DNA of 64,000 nt from UBA3478 sp049596955 (GCA_049596955.1 JBMYMD010000007.1:1-64000); one strand, 5' to 3'; shown: positions 9,155 to 18,419, numbered from the stretch's first letter. Program-made: numbers and translations. The notes: generated by a model not told the origin, from the sequence alone.

Positions 9155-10579
9155 ATGAATGCAATAAGCGTATTTGACATGTTTAAAGTTGGTGTTGGCC
9201 CATCGAGCTCTCACACCTTAGGGCCATGGAAGGCTGCTCAACACTTTATAACACACCTTAGTAGGGAGACAAAATTAAGCGATGTAAAGAGCCTAGATGT
9301 GAGTTTATATGGTTCTTTGGCCTTAACAGGAAAAGGTCATGCTACAGACATTGCCCTCTGTATGGGCCTTGAATCGAAAGATTACAAGCAAATATCGACC
9401 GCTTCTATTTTGTCCACATTTGAAAGCATTAAAACGAAAAAACGACTGCAACTTGCTTCAGAATTTGAAATAGCCTTCAATATTGATGAAAATATCCATT
9501 TTGATTTCATCAGCATACCTAAACATGCCAATACGCTAAAATTTGAAGCTACCCTAAATTGTAAAGATTCCAATCCAATTGTAAAGACGTATTACTCCGT
9601 AGGTGGAGGTTTTGTAGAAGATGAAAACGGTGTTATTGGTGGACCACAAAAGGAATTCAATCTCAAATATCCCATAAATTCAGCACAAAATTTAACCTCT
9701 TATTGCACTAAATCATCTAAATCAATTTCACAAATCGTGTTAGAGAATGAGTGCTGTATTGACAGTGAAGAAAAAGTCAATGAACAGTTAGACTTTATTT
9801 GGAATACCATGCTTTCTTCCATTTATGAAGGTTGTCACAGTGAGGGAATTCTTCCAGGAGGTATAAATGTAAAGCGCAGAGCTTTCGATCTTCATCACAA
9901 ACTTATTAAAAACAGTACCTACAAGGGTGTTTTTGATTGGATTGAAGCTATACGTTCAACACAGGTGAAATTTCGAGAAATTCTACAATGGGTCAGTTGT
10001 TATGCCCTTGCCGTTAACGAAGTTAATGCCGCCTTAGGTCGCGTAGTAACAGCCCCAACTAATGGCAGTGCTGGGGTTATACCTGCAGTCCTACTCTACT
10101 ACCTTACGATTGAAAATCACAAAGCGGATATCAATCATATTCGAAAATTTCTCTTAGTCTCAGGAGAAATTGGCAGTATTTTTAAAAAAGGAGCTACTAT
10201 TTCAGCCGCTATGGGCGGATGCCAAGCAGAGATTGGAGTCTCTTCAGCAATGGCTGCCGCAGGCTTAACAGAGGTAATGGGTGGAAGTCCTGAGCAGGTT
10301 ATGATGGCCGCTGAAATCGCAATGGAGCACCATCTGGGATTGACCTGCGATCCCATCAAAGGATTAGTTCAAATACCTTGTATAGAGCGCAATTCCATGG
10401 GTGCCATTAAAGCAATCAATGCAACTGAATTAGCCTTAGCCTCGAATCCAGCCGATTCTAAAGTATCATTGGATGAAGTAATTCACACTTTATGGGAAAC
10501 TGCCAAAGATATGAGTGTAAAATATAAGGAAACTTCAAAAGGTGGTTTGGCTATAAACGTTGCCTTTACAGATTGTTAA
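9155..10579 (+). CDS. sdaA: L-serine ammonia-lyase (iron-sulfur type)
   Basis: Deaminates L-serine to pyruvate and ammonia with an oxygen-sensitive Fe-S cluster. The 474-residue single chain begins MNAISVFDMFKVGVGPSSSH, the classical N-terminus, followed by the beta domain and then the alpha domain with NGSAGVIPAV, GGCQAEIGVSSAM and CDPIKGLVQIPC, which supply the cluster cysteines. I took the ATG at 9155. The longer reading from TTG at 9101 adds 18 unconserved residues. It converges with a small secreted-protein gene only 4 bases downstream. Confidence 0.95.
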   Translation: MNAISVFDMFKVGVGPSSSHTLGPWKAAQHFITHLSRETKLSDVKSLDVSLYGSLALTGKGHATDIALCMGLESKDYKQISTASILSTFESIKTKKRLQLASEFEIAFNIDENIHFDFISIPKHANTLKFEATLNCKDSNPIVKTYYSVGGGFVEDENGVIGGPQKEFNLKYPINSAQNLTSYCTKSSKSISQIVLENECCIDSEEKVNEQLDFIWNTMLSSIYEGCHSEGILPGGINVKRRAFDLHHKLIKNSTYKGVFDWIEAIRSTQVKFREILQWVSCYALAVNEVNAALGRVVTAPTNGSAGVIPAVLLYYLTIENHKADINHIRKFLLVSGEIGSIFKKGATISAAMGGCQAEIGVSSAMAAAGLTEVMGGSPEQVMMAAEIAMEHHLGLTCDPIKGLVQIPCIERNSMGAIKAINATELALASNPADSKVSLDEVIHTLWETAKDMSVKYKETSKGGLAINVAFTDC

Positions 10580-10583
10580 AAAA

Positions 10584-11024
10584 TCAACGGTAGCGTGTGT
10601 CGATCAAAAAAACAATTTTCCACTCTTCATTTACTTTACTCAAAACAAACAGATTAACACCGGTATGGGATAGCTTTTGGTCGACGTAAAATTCATAAGG
10701 AGTCCAAACTTGTGCCATTAAATCGTCTTTTTGCACCTCATAGGCTAAAATTTTCTCTTCAAATTTTCGGTTAGATGGAATTGAACCAATACTTTGAACG
10801 AATCGCTCGATTGCCACTGTAGAAATTTTTGTTTGACCAGTTGCATCTTGACTAATCGATTTCATGACAGCGTCACTGACAAAATGATCAGCTAATTGCA
10901 AGGTGTCTTGTCTATGAAAATCTTCAAAAAAAGTTTTGACTAAATCTGATGGCTTTGATTGACCGAAGAGTGAACCAATTGAAAATATCATAAACACTAT
11001 TAGTGTTCTATTCGTAAATTGCAT
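10584..11024 (-). CDS. Secreted NTF2/SnoaL-like hypothetical protein
   Basis: A 146-residue protein from the ATG at 11024, which gives a proper signal peptide (FTNRTLIVFMIFSIGSLFGQ). The remainder (PSDLVKTFFEDFHRQDTLQL... ending WKIVFLIDTRYR) has the helix-then-sheet pattern of the NTF2-like cone fold seen in SnoaL/nuclear-transport-factor-2-like proteins, which may bind small ligands or be enzymes. No catalytic signature identifies a reaction. The start is only 15 bases from the divergent panB start. The fold call is moderate and the function is unknown. Confidence 0.65.
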   Translation of the reverse strand: MQFTNRTLIVFMIFSIGSLFGQSKPSDLVKTFFEDFHRQDTLQLADHFVSDAVMKSISQDATGQTKISTVAIERFVQSIGSIPSNRKFEEKILAYEVQKDDLMAQVWTPYEFYVDQKLSHTGVNLFVLSKVNEEWKIVFLIDTRYR

Positions 11025-11039
11025 TATTAAATTTTTATT

Positions 11040-11858
11040 ATGTCTACTGCAAAAAAACAATATAAACGGATAACCGTAAAATCATTGCAAGAAATGAAGT
11101 TGAACAATCAGAAGATTGCAATGCTCACATCATACGATTATTCTACGGCTAGATTAGTAGATTCCGCAGGAGTAGATGTGATTTTAGTCGGAGATTCCGC
11201 GAGTAATGTCTTCGCAGGTCACGAAACCACCTTGCCAATCACCCTAGACCAAATGATCTATCACGCTTCAGCTGTTGTAAGAGCTGCAGAGAGAGCTCTT
11301 ATCGTTGTCGATATTCCCTTTGGCTCTTATCAGAGTGATTCCAAAGAGGCCTTGAGGTCAGCCATTAGAATAATGAAAGAAAGTGGAGCTCACGCTGTTA
11401 AGGTAGAAGGTGGCGCTGAAATTAAGGAATCTTTGAGTAGAATTATTCAAGCAGGTATTCCTGTTATGGGGCATTTAGGCTTGACCCCACAATCGATTTA
11501 TAAATTTGGTACTTATTCGGTCCGTGCCCGTGAAGAGGCAGAGGCCAAAAAGTTATTAGAAGATGTAGCACTTCTAGAAAAAATAGGATGTTTTGCCATT
11601 GTATTAGAAAAAGTGCCTGCTAAATTAGCTGAAATCGTGAGTAACAATACGAATATTCCAATAATAGGAATTGGCGCTGGTCCGAAAGTAGACGGACAAG
11701 TATTAGTGGTCAACGACATGTTGGGTATGAATAAAGAATTTAGTCCTAGATTCTTAAGAAGGTACCTCGATTTAGAAAGCGACATTACAAGGGCAGTGCA
11801 ACAGTACGTCCAAGACACCAAAGACAACAGTTTTCCGTCTGACAAAGAACAATACTAA
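11040..11858 (+). CDS. panB: 3-methyl-2-oxobutanoate hydroxymethyltransferase
   Basis: First step of pantothenate/CoA synthesis: transfers a hydroxymethyl group from methylene-tetrahydrofolate to 2-oxoisovalerate to make ketopantoate. The 272-residue TIM-barrel protein shows MLTSYDYSTARLVD, the metal-binding VGDSASNVFAGHETTLP, PFGSYQ, KVEGG, MGHLGLTPQ and ENEK-like VLEKVP, all in family order. Length is normal. It is followed 3 bases later by an RluA-type gene and is probably co-transcribed with it. The CoA-pathway genes coaBC and coaE lie far downstream, around 46-53 kb. Confidence 0.97.
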   Translation: MSTAKKQYKRITVKSLQEMKLNNQKIAMLTSYDYSTARLVDSAGVDVILVGDSASNVFAGHETTLPITLDQMIYHASAVVRAAERALIVVDIPFGSYQSDSKEALRSAIRIMKESGAHAVKVEGGAEIKESLSRIIQAGIPVMGHLGLTPQSIYKFGTYSVRAREEAEAKKLLEDVALLEKIGCFAIVLEKVPAKLAEIVSNNTNIPIIGIGAGPKVDGQVLVVNDMLGMNKEFSPRFLRRYLDLESDITRAVQQYVQDTKDNSFPSDKEQY

Positions 11859-11861
11859 GGC

Positions 11862-12551
11862 GTGATCGCAATTTTATACGAAGACAACCACCTTATCGCA
11901 GTAAATAAACCGTCCGGTATATTAGTACAAGGTGATAGTACTGGAGACACACCACTAGTAGAAATTACTAAGCAATTCATCAAAAAGAGAGACGAAAAAC
12001 CAGGAAATGTGTTTTTAGGCGTCATACACCGGATTGATCGACCGACATCAGGGGTAGTTTTATTTGCTAAAACCTCAAAAGCGCTCAGCAGAATGAATAA
12101 GATGTTTGCAGAAAAGCAAGTACATAAGACGTACTGGACTGTGGTAGAAGGCGCCGTCAAGGCAAAAGAACAGCGTTTAGTACATTATTTAGTAAGAAAC
12201 AACAAGCTAAATAAATCCTTTGTATCCGCTCAAAAAGGAGACAATACCAAGAAAGCCATTATGCACTATAAGGTGTTACTTAGACTTAAATCATACAGCT
12301 TGCTTAAAGTAACACTTGAAACAGGTAGACATCATCAAATAAGAGTTCAATTATCTCATATTCAACACTCCATAAAAGGTGATTTAAAGTATAACTCTAA
12401 AAGGTCGAATCGAGATCAAAGCATATCGCTTTTAGCAAAAACACTAAAATTCATTCATCCCGTTTCAGGTAAAGAAATTGAAATAGATACCGAATTACCA
12501 CATACAGATGTGTGGAAGATTATACGAAAGGAATTAGCGGCTCAGCTGTAG
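11862..12551 (+). CDS. RluA family RNA pseudouridine synthase
   Basis: A 229-residue enzyme that isomerises specific uridines in rRNA or tRNA to pseudouridine. The catalytic motif HRIDRPTSGVVLFAKT (about residues 52-67) contains the active-site aspartate, and the later TGRHHQIRVQLSH is the conserved RluA-family element. There is no N-terminal S4 domain, and the protein begins directly at LYEDNHLIAVNKPSG. Translation starts at GTG (11862), 3 bases after the panB stop. The end overlaps the convergent gene by 18 bases. The target uridine cannot be assigned from sequence. Confidence 0.92.
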   Translation: MIAILYEDNHLIAVNKPSGILVQGDSTGDTPLVEITKQFIKKRDEKPGNVFLGVIHRIDRPTSGVVLFAKTSKALSRMNKMFAEKQVHKTYWTVVEGAVKAKEQRLVHYLVRNNKLNKSFVSAQKGDNTKKAIMHYKVLLRLKSYSLLKVTLETGRHHQIRVQLSHIQHSIKGDLKYNSKRSNRDQSISLLAKTLKFIHPVSGKEIEIDTELPHTDVWKIIRKELAAQL

Positions 12552-14078
12552 ATACTTCTCCCTTATCACCTCGCCTACGGTCTTGTTTTGCAAATGCGCT
12601 TCGAGCCAAGACAAGACGTCTAGATATAAAAAAGCACGCTTCTCGTAAGGATGGTGTTCATACTGTTTTAAGTTGTTGTATAGTTTCTGGAATTCTGCCC
12701 TTAACTCTCCTGGAAAGATACCGCCTAGATTTCTTAAAAACTTCAACATTTCATTTTGTACCGAATGTAAATCGTTCATTTTCAGTAAAAATTTATATGT
12801 TTGTTTAAGCTGTACTTCAAGATAATAATCTTGCCCAGATTCATAATGAGCCACTAATGAAAGTACCCTTGCAAAACACATAAGGTCCTCTCTCATTTTT
12901 AATTTCTTGCTCTTAATAATAAGTTCAAGGTGTCTAATACAATTACGGTGATCGCCATTTCCAAAATATAAACAGGCAATTTTATAATGCAGTAGCATCA
13001 CGTGATGCTCATCGATAAGATCTTTGTGGGTTTCTATTCCTCTTAAGATATCATTAACGTGTCTGAGCCCATTTGAAAAATCGCCTTCAATAAAAAAAGA
13101 GTTGAGTTTATTGAGCTCTGTGTAAAGAAAAATTAACGCTTTAAGATTGTCATTGTTCGGGAAATCTTCTTGTGTGGTGGTTTGAACAAACTCATGTAAC
13201 ACTTGTTTAAATTGAGTGTGGTATTTCAAAAAAAACAGTGATTCAAGCAAATAGTGGTTTCCTTTAATGTAAAAAACCGGGTGAGCGTAAATCATTTCTG
13301 GAGAAGCTGCAAATAACGAAACCCATTTGGACGAAAACTTGTACGAAGACAAAAAATCTTGAGTGAGAAAACTATACCACAAATGTGTTTTATACCACCA
13401 TAACTTTTCCCTAAAATCCATGTCATTCACATCAAAAGCAGGCAAATGTCTTTCAAAATAATTTTGAACGCGTTTAAGATCCTTATCGCTACGAACATAT
13501 CCCACCTTGAGCATCATACCGTAAAGATTAATCGACAAATTAGAAAGAGTAGAGGTCAAATGATTCAATTCAGATAATCGGGTTGTTTGTTGAACCAATT
13601 CTTCCGCCCGTCTAGGTATGCTTCTAGTAATGAATTGCGTTTCAATATGCTTTTCAAATTCTACGATTTCATAAGCCATGTTTTTCTCTTCATGTTCCAG
13701 CGCAATTGACTTTGCTTTATCCAATATCTTTAGGCTTTGACGATACAACCCCTTTTGATAAAGTATTGTGGCAAAGTCTAATTGTTCTCTAATTTGAATT
13801 CGAGTATTTTGAACTGCTGGATTCAATCGCAAACTGACAAGAAGCTGTTTATACAGATGTGCTTTAAGATTAGAAAGCTGAGATTTTTTAACAACACCAC
13901 TCTCTAATATTTGTTTTTCATCGTACTCTTTTTGTTTCTCTAGAATAGTAAACAAACTGAGGAATTTAGAATCTGTGTTTACACCCAATCTTCCAACGTA
14001 CAATTTAAATTGTCTTTTTTCTGACTTTGAGAGCGATTTAATTAAAACAAACAAATTGTCCTTTGAGTTAATTGTCAT
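12534..14078 (-). CDS. Conserved helical (TPR-like) protein, unknown function
   Basis: A 514-residue cytoplasmic protein with no signal peptide or membrane segment. It opens with a highly charged section (LIKSLSKSEKRQFKLYVGR) and then consists of consecutive amphipathic helices resembling degenerate tetratricopeptide repeats (for example QSLKILDKAKSIALEHEEKN and CIRHLELIIKSKKLK). Similar proteins occur widely in Flavobacteriia as I remember them, without an assigned function. It overlaps the pseudouridine synthase end by 18 bases and is divergent from the leu operon. A scaffold role is only a guess. Confidence 0.7.
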   Translation of the reverse strand: MTINSKDNLFVLIKSLSKSEKRQFKLYVGRLGVNTDSKFLSLFTILEKQKEYDEKQILESGVVKKSQLSNLKAHLYKQLLVSLRLNPAVQNTRIQIREQLDFATILYQKGLYRQSLKILDKAKSIALEHEEKNMAYEIVEFEKHIETQFITRSIPRRAEELVQQTTRLSELNHLTSTLSNLSINLYGMMLKVGYVRSDKDLKRVQNYFERHLPAFDVNDMDFREKLWWYKTHLWYSFLTQDFLSSYKFSSKWVSLFAASPEMIYAHPVFYIKGNHYLLESLFFLKYHTQFKQVLHEFVQTTTQEDFPNNDNLKALIFLYTELNKLNSFFIEGDFSNGLRHVNDILRGIETHKDLIDEHHVMLLHYKIACLYFGNGDHRNCIRHLELIIKSKKLKMREDLMCFARVLSLVAHYESGQDYYLEVQLKQTYKFLLKMNDLHSVQNEMLKFLRNLGGIFPGELRAEFQKLYNNLKQYEHHPYEKRAFLYLDVLSWLEAHLQNKTVGEVIREKYLQLSR

Positions 14079-14143
14079 CGTATTTATTCTAGAGTTAACT
14101 CACTGATAACAAGTGAATTTATATTTAATGTTTAACGTTTAGC

Positions 14144-14158
14144 GTTGTAAATTACAAC
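14144..14158. promoter_or_regulatory. Perfect palindrome upstream of leuA (candidate operator)
   Basis: GTTGTAA-A-TTACAAC is a 7+7 inverted repeat with a single central base. It lies 63 bases before leuA and 65 bases before the divergent helical-protein gene. The position just upstream of the leuA -7 box fits a transcription-factor site. No factor is identified. Confidence 0.4.
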
Positions 14159-14209
14159 ATCCTTTTCAAAAATAATGAATCGAGTAAGATTACTTTCGTA
14201 TGCTAGATA

Positions 14210-14217
14210 TATCTTTG
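14210..14217 (+). promoter_or_regulatory. leuA promoter -7 box (TATCTTTG)
   Basis: Exact match to the Bacteroidota -7 consensus TAnnTTTG. Only 4 nt separate it from the leuA ATG, so the transcript would be leaderless or nearly so. No clear TTG -33 element is seen at the usual spacing. Confidence 0.6.
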
Positions 14218-14221
14218 CTTC

Positions 14222-15394
14222 ATGAAAACAGACAAGGTTCATATTTTTGACACCACATTAAGGGATGGAGAACAAGTTCCTGGATGCAAATTAGACGAAA
14301 GCGAAAAACTTATTATCGCTGAACGTTTGGACCTTTTAGGCGTTGACGTAATCGAAGCAGGTTTTCCAATTTCCTCTCCTGGAGATTTTAAGGCTGTAAA
14401 CGAAATTGCAAAATTGGTCAAAAACGCCTCTGTATGTGGCTTAACCCGAGCTGTAAAAAAAGATATTGAGGTAGCAGCCGAGGCACTGAAACCTGCGCTT
14501 AGACCTCGAATTCACACAGGTATAGGAACTTCTGATTCGCACATATTGCACAAGTTCAAATCAGACCGTAAAACCATTATTGAACGCGCAAAACAAGCAG
14601 TGGCATATGCTAAAAATTTTGTAGACGATGTTGAATTTTATGCTGAGGATGCAGGTAGGACTGATAACGCTTTCTTGGCACAGGTTTGTGAAGAGGTTAT
14701 AAAAAGTGGTGCGACAGTCCTCAATATACCAGACACTACAGGTTATTGTTTACCAGAGCAATACGGTGAAAAAATTAAATATCTGATTGACAACGTAAAA
14801 AATATCGATAAAGCTATTATTTCTTGCCACTGTCACAATGATTTAGGTTTAGCCACGGCCAATTCTATAGCAGGTGTTGTAAACGGAGCACGTCAAATAG
14901 AATGCACCATCAACGGTATTGGAGAACGCGCCGGTAATACTTCTCTCGAAGAAGTTGTAATGATTATGCGACAACATCCAGGTCTAAATTTAGACACCAG
15001 TATTGACAGTAAATTGCTTTATGATACAAGTCAGATGGTCTCCGATAAAATGGGAATGCCTGTTCAGCCAAACAAGGCTATTGTAGGTTCTAATGCGTTC
15101 GCGCACAGTTCTGGAATTCACCAAGACGGTGTGATCAAAAATCGAGAGACTTACGAAATAATTGATCCAAATGATGTTGGGGTCAACATTTCTTCAATTA
15201 TTTTGACCGCAAGATCTGGAAGAGCAGCTTTGGCCTATAGAGCCAAAGAAATAGGGTATGAATTGAGCAAAGTTCAACTCGACAATGCCTACCAAACCTT
15301 CTTATCTCATGCTGATAAGAAAAAAGAAATCGTCAATGAGGATATTCACCTCATTATGAAAGAAGTAAACATTAATCCCTCTCCAGTAAGCTAA
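14222..15394 (+). CDS. leuA: 2-isopropylmalate synthase, short form
   Basis: First committed step of leucine synthesis: condenses acetyl-CoA with 2-oxoisovalerate. The protein has the DRE-TIM barrel motifs FDTTLRDGEQVPG at the N-terminus, metal-binding CHCHNDLGLATAN and NGIGERAGN, and then only a short helical extension (HSSGIHQDG, ILTARSGRAAL). At 390 residues it lacks the C-terminal LeuA regulatory domain that gives leucine feedback inhibition in the roughly 520-residue forms. It is the first gene of leuACDB and is probably transcribed from the box 4 nt upstream. Homocitrate synthase is the main alternative, but the operon context decides for LeuA. Confidence 0.95.
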   Translation: MKTDKVHIFDTTLRDGEQVPGCKLDESEKLIIAERLDLLGVDVIEAGFPISSPGDFKAVNEIAKLVKNASVCGLTRAVKKDIEVAAEALKPALRPRIHTGIGTSDSHILHKFKSDRKTIIERAKQAVAYAKNFVDDVEFYAEDAGRTDNAFLAQVCEEVIKSGATVLNIPDTTGYCLPEQYGEKIKYLIDNVKNIDKAIISCHCHNDLGLATANSIAGVVNGARQIECTINGIGERAGNTSLEEVVMIMRQHPGLNLDTSIDSKLLYDTSQMVSDKMGMPVQPNKAIVGSNAFAHSSGIHQDGVIKNRETYEIIDPNDVGVNISSIILTARSGRAALAYRAKEIGYELSKVQLDNAYQTFLSHADKKKEIVNEDIHLIMKEVNINPSPVS

Positions 15395-15400
15395 AATTTT

Positions 15401-16771
15401 ATGGGAAAAACACTTTTTGATAAAGTCTGGGATGCACATATCGTCGATTCTGTTCCAGACGGCCCTCAGATTCTTTACATTGACAAACACTTAATTCACG
15501 AAGTTACCTCTCCTCAGGCATTTGCAGAGCTCGAAGAAAAAGGAATCGACATGGCACGAACAGACAAAACAGTTGCCACTGCAGACCACAATGTTCCGAC
15601 AATTAATCAGCATCTGACTATCAAAGATGCCCTTTCAAGAAAACAAGTGGACACTCTCACCAAGAACTGTGAAAAATTTGGTGTTACGCTGTATGGATTA
15701 GGACACCCCTATCAAGGAATTGTTCATGTGATCTCTCCCGAATTAGGTATAACACAACCGGGCATGACAATGGTTTGTGGTGATAGTCACACTTCTACTC
15801 ATGGTGCGTTTGGCACTATTGCCTTTGGAATTGGAACTTCTCAAGTGGCCCAAGTGTTCGCATCTCAATGTGTCTTGATGAATAAACCAAAGACCATGAG
15901 AATTACTGTGAACGGCAAGCTTAATCCTAATGTAGGACCAAAAGATGTTATTCTCTACGTCATAGCTCAACTAGGTACCAACGCGGGGACCGGTTATTTT
16001 GTAGAATACGCCGGAGATGTTTTTGAAGAAATGAGCATGGAAGGTCGAATGACCGTGTGTAATATGAGCATTGAGATGGGTGCACGAGGAGGAATGATTG
16101 CTCCTGACCAAACGACTTTCTCTTACGTAAAAAACCGGGAATTCGCCCCTAAAGGAGACGTATGGGATGAAAAACTCGCCTATTGGAAAACCCTACACTC
16201 CGATAAGGATGCCATTTTTGATAAAGAACATCACTTTAACGCAGCAGATATCGCTCCAATGATTACCTATGGAACGAATCCAGGCATGGGGATGGCCTTA
16301 GATGCTCAAATTCCAACAGCTAAAAATGAAACCGAAATTAAAGCACTGCAATACATGGGCTTTAAAGAAGGAGAAGAACTCCTTGGCAAGCCTATTAACT
16401 ATGTGTTTATCGGGAGTTGTACAAATTCTAGAATTGAAGACTTTAGAACTGTGGCGAGTTATATCAAAGGAAAGCGCAAGGCAGACAATGTAAACGCGTT
16501 AATTGTACCCGGTTCACAGCAAGTTGCAGCACAAATTCAGAAAGAAGGTTTAAATCAAATTTTTGAAGAGGCTGGGTTTGAGATCAGACAATCTGGTTGT
16601 TCGGCATGTCTTGGAATGAATGAAGATAAAATTCCAGCCAACGAATACTGTGTTTCCACTTCAAATCGAAATTTTGAAGGAAGACAAGGCCCTGGAGCTA
16701 GAACTTTACTTGCAAGCCCTTTGATCGCAGCAATGACAGCGGTAGAAGGAAAAATCACATCACTAACCTAA
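15401..16771 (+). CDS. leuC: 3-isopropylmalate dehydratase large subunit
   Basis: With LeuD it isomerises 2-isopropylmalate to 3-isopropylmalate using a 4Fe-4S cluster. The 456-residue aconitase-type subunit shows the cluster cysteines in GSCTNSRIEDF and in CSACLGMN near the C-terminus, plus the substrate-region motif VCGDSHTSTHGAFG. Length matches the bacterial LeuC family. It begins 6 bases after leuA, consistent with one operon, and leuD follows 8 bases later. Confidence 0.98.
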   Translation: MGKTLFDKVWDAHIVDSVPDGPQILYIDKHLIHEVTSPQAFAELEEKGIDMARTDKTVATADHNVPTINQHLTIKDALSRKQVDTLTKNCEKFGVTLYGLGHPYQGIVHVISPELGITQPGMTMVCGDSHTSTHGAFGTIAFGIGTSQVAQVFASQCVLMNKPKTMRITVNGKLNPNVGPKDVILYVIAQLGTNAGTGYFVEYAGDVFEEMSMEGRMTVCNMSIEMGARGGMIAPDQTTFSYVKNREFAPKGDVWDEKLAYWKTLHSDKDAIFDKEHHFNAADIAPMITYGTNPGMGMALDAQIPTAKNETEIKALQYMGFKEGEELLGKPINYVFIGSCTNSRIEDFRTVASYIKGKRKADNVNALIVPGSQQVAAQIQKEGLNQIFEEAGFEIRQSGCSACLGMNEDKIPANEYCVSTSNRNFEGRQGPGARTLLASPLIAAMTAVEGKITSLT

Positions 16772-16779
16772 GGATTGAT

Positions 16780-17367
16780 ATGGAAAAATTTACAAAACTT
16801 CAATCTCAAGCAGTACCCTTACCTATTTCAGACGTCGATACGGATCAAATCATTCCAGCCAGGTTTCTAAAGGCAACCAATAAAATCGGTTTTGGCGCAA
16901 ACTTATTCAGAGATTGGAGGTACCTAAACGACACTGAAACTAACCCCGATTTTGTATTAAACAATCCAAAATATACGGGATCAATTTTGGTAGCAGGAGC
17001 TAATTTCGGCTGTGGATCCTCTAGAGAACACGCAGCATGGGCGATAGCCGACTATGGTTTCAAGGTTGTTATCTCTAGTTTTTTCGCTGACATCTTTAAG
17101 GGAAACGCCTTAAATAACGGCATCTTACCTATACAGATTAACCAAAATGATTTGGATGCTATTCTTGAGCGATTAGAAGCGCATCCAGAAACCATTATCG
17201 AGGTAGATCTCGAAGCGCAAAAATGCACTGTAGATGTTTTAGATATTGAGTGTTCTTTTGAAATAGACCCCTATAAAAAATACTGTTTGATAAATGGATT
17301 CGATGATATAGACTTTTTACTCAGTAAGAAAGCAGAAATCAACGAATTTGAAAAAAATATAGATTAA
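16780..17367 (+). CDS. leuD: 3-isopropylmalate dehydratase small subunit
   Basis: The 195-residue swivelling-domain partner of LeuC. Recognisable features are PLPISDVDTDQIIPARFLK at the N-terminus and the substrate-binding loop ANFGCGSSREHAAWA, both diagnostic of LeuD. Its stop codon shares one base with the leuB start (TAATG), giving translational coupling. Confidence 0.98.
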   Translation: MEKFTKLQSQAVPLPISDVDTDQIIPARFLKATNKIGFGANLFRDWRYLNDTETNPDFVLNNPKYTGSILVAGANFGCGSSREHAAWAIADYGFKVVISSFFADIFKGNALNNGILPIQINQNDLDAILERLEAHPETIIEVDLEAQKCTVDVLDIECSFEIDPYKKYCLINGFDDIDFLLSKKAEINEFEKNID

Positions 17368-18419
17368 TGAATTACAATATTGCCGTTTTAGCCGGAGACG
17401 GTATCGGCCCTGAAGTCACAAGCCAAGCCAAGAAAGTACTCGACAAGGTTGCAGCCAAATACCAGCACCAATTCAATTACACAGAAGCTTTAATGGGCGC
17501 CTGTGCTATTGATGAAACTGGAAACCCACTGCCTCCTGAAACGGTGGATGTATGCTTGAATAGTGATGTTGTTTTATTCGGCGCTATTGGAGACCCAAAA
17601 TACGACAATGACCCTAGTGCAAAGGTTCGACCTGAGCAAGGACTTTTAGCCTTGAGAAAAGCACTTGAATTATTTGCCAATATTCGTCCAGTAGAATGCT
17701 ATCCTAGCCTGATTGACAAAGCACCATTAAAAGCCGAAATCATAAAAGGCACTGACTTTGTAATCTACAGAGAATTAACCGGAGGAATCTATTTTGGAGA
17801 AAAACAGCTCTCAGAAGATAAAAGTTTTGCCTCTGATTTGTGCGGATATCATCAATACGAAATCGAGCGCATCGCACATTTAGCTTTCAAAGCCGCACAG
17901 TTAAGACGAAATAAGGTAACTCTAGTTGACAAAGCAAACGTATTGGAATCTTCAAGACTGTGGCGACGAGTTGTCAAAGAAGTGGCTTCAAACTATCCAG
18001 AAGTTACGCTTGATTTTCTATTTGTAGATAATGCTGCCATGCAAATGGTTTTAAACCCTTCTCAATTTGATGTCGTTCTAACCGAAAACATGTTCGGTGA
18101 CATCTTATCAGACGAAGGAAGTGTTATTGGAGGCTCTATCGGACTTCTAGCCTCTGCCTCAGTAGGAAATAAAGGAGCGCTGTTTGAGCCTATTCACGGG
18201 TCTTATCCCCAAGCTAAAGGTCTGGATGTTGCCAATCCTGTGGCATCCATTTTATCAGCTGCGATGTTACTCGAACATTTGAACTTAAAAGAAGAAGCTA
18301 CATCTATTCGAAATGCAGTTATGCAATCACTTGAAGCAAAAGTGGTTACAAAGGATTTAGATGCAGACAGTACTTACGGTACAGAAGCTGTTGGGTCACA
18401 TATCGCCTCATTGATTTAA
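17367..18419 (+). CDS. leuB: 3-isopropylmalate dehydrogenase
   Basis: NAD-dependent oxidative decarboxylation of 3-isopropylmalate to 2-oxoisocaproate, the third step of leucine synthesis. The 350-residue protein opens NIAVLAGDGIGPEV, carries the signature VLTENMFGDILSDEGSVIGGSIG, and has the NAD-binding element EPIHGSYPQAKG, which is typical of LeuB rather than isocitrate dehydrogenase. It is the last gene of leuACDB. No strong terminator is visible in the 77-base gap before pheT. Confidence 0.98.
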   Translation: MNYNIAVLAGDGIGPEVTSQAKKVLDKVAAKYQHQFNYTEALMGACAIDETGNPLPPETVDVCLNSDVVLFGAIGDPKYDNDPSAKVRPEQGLLALRKALELFANIRPVECYPSLIDKAPLKAEIIKGTDFVIYRELTGGIYFGEKQLSEDKSFASDLCGYHQYEIERIAHLAFKAAQLRRNKVTLVDKANVLESSRLWRRVVKEVASNYPEVTLDFLFVDNAAMQMVLNPSQFDVVLTENMFGDILSDEGSVIGGSIGLLASASVGNKGALFEPIHGSYPQAKGLDVANPVASILSAAMLLEHLNLKEEATSIRNAVMQSLEAKVVTKDLDADSTYGTEAVGSHIASLI

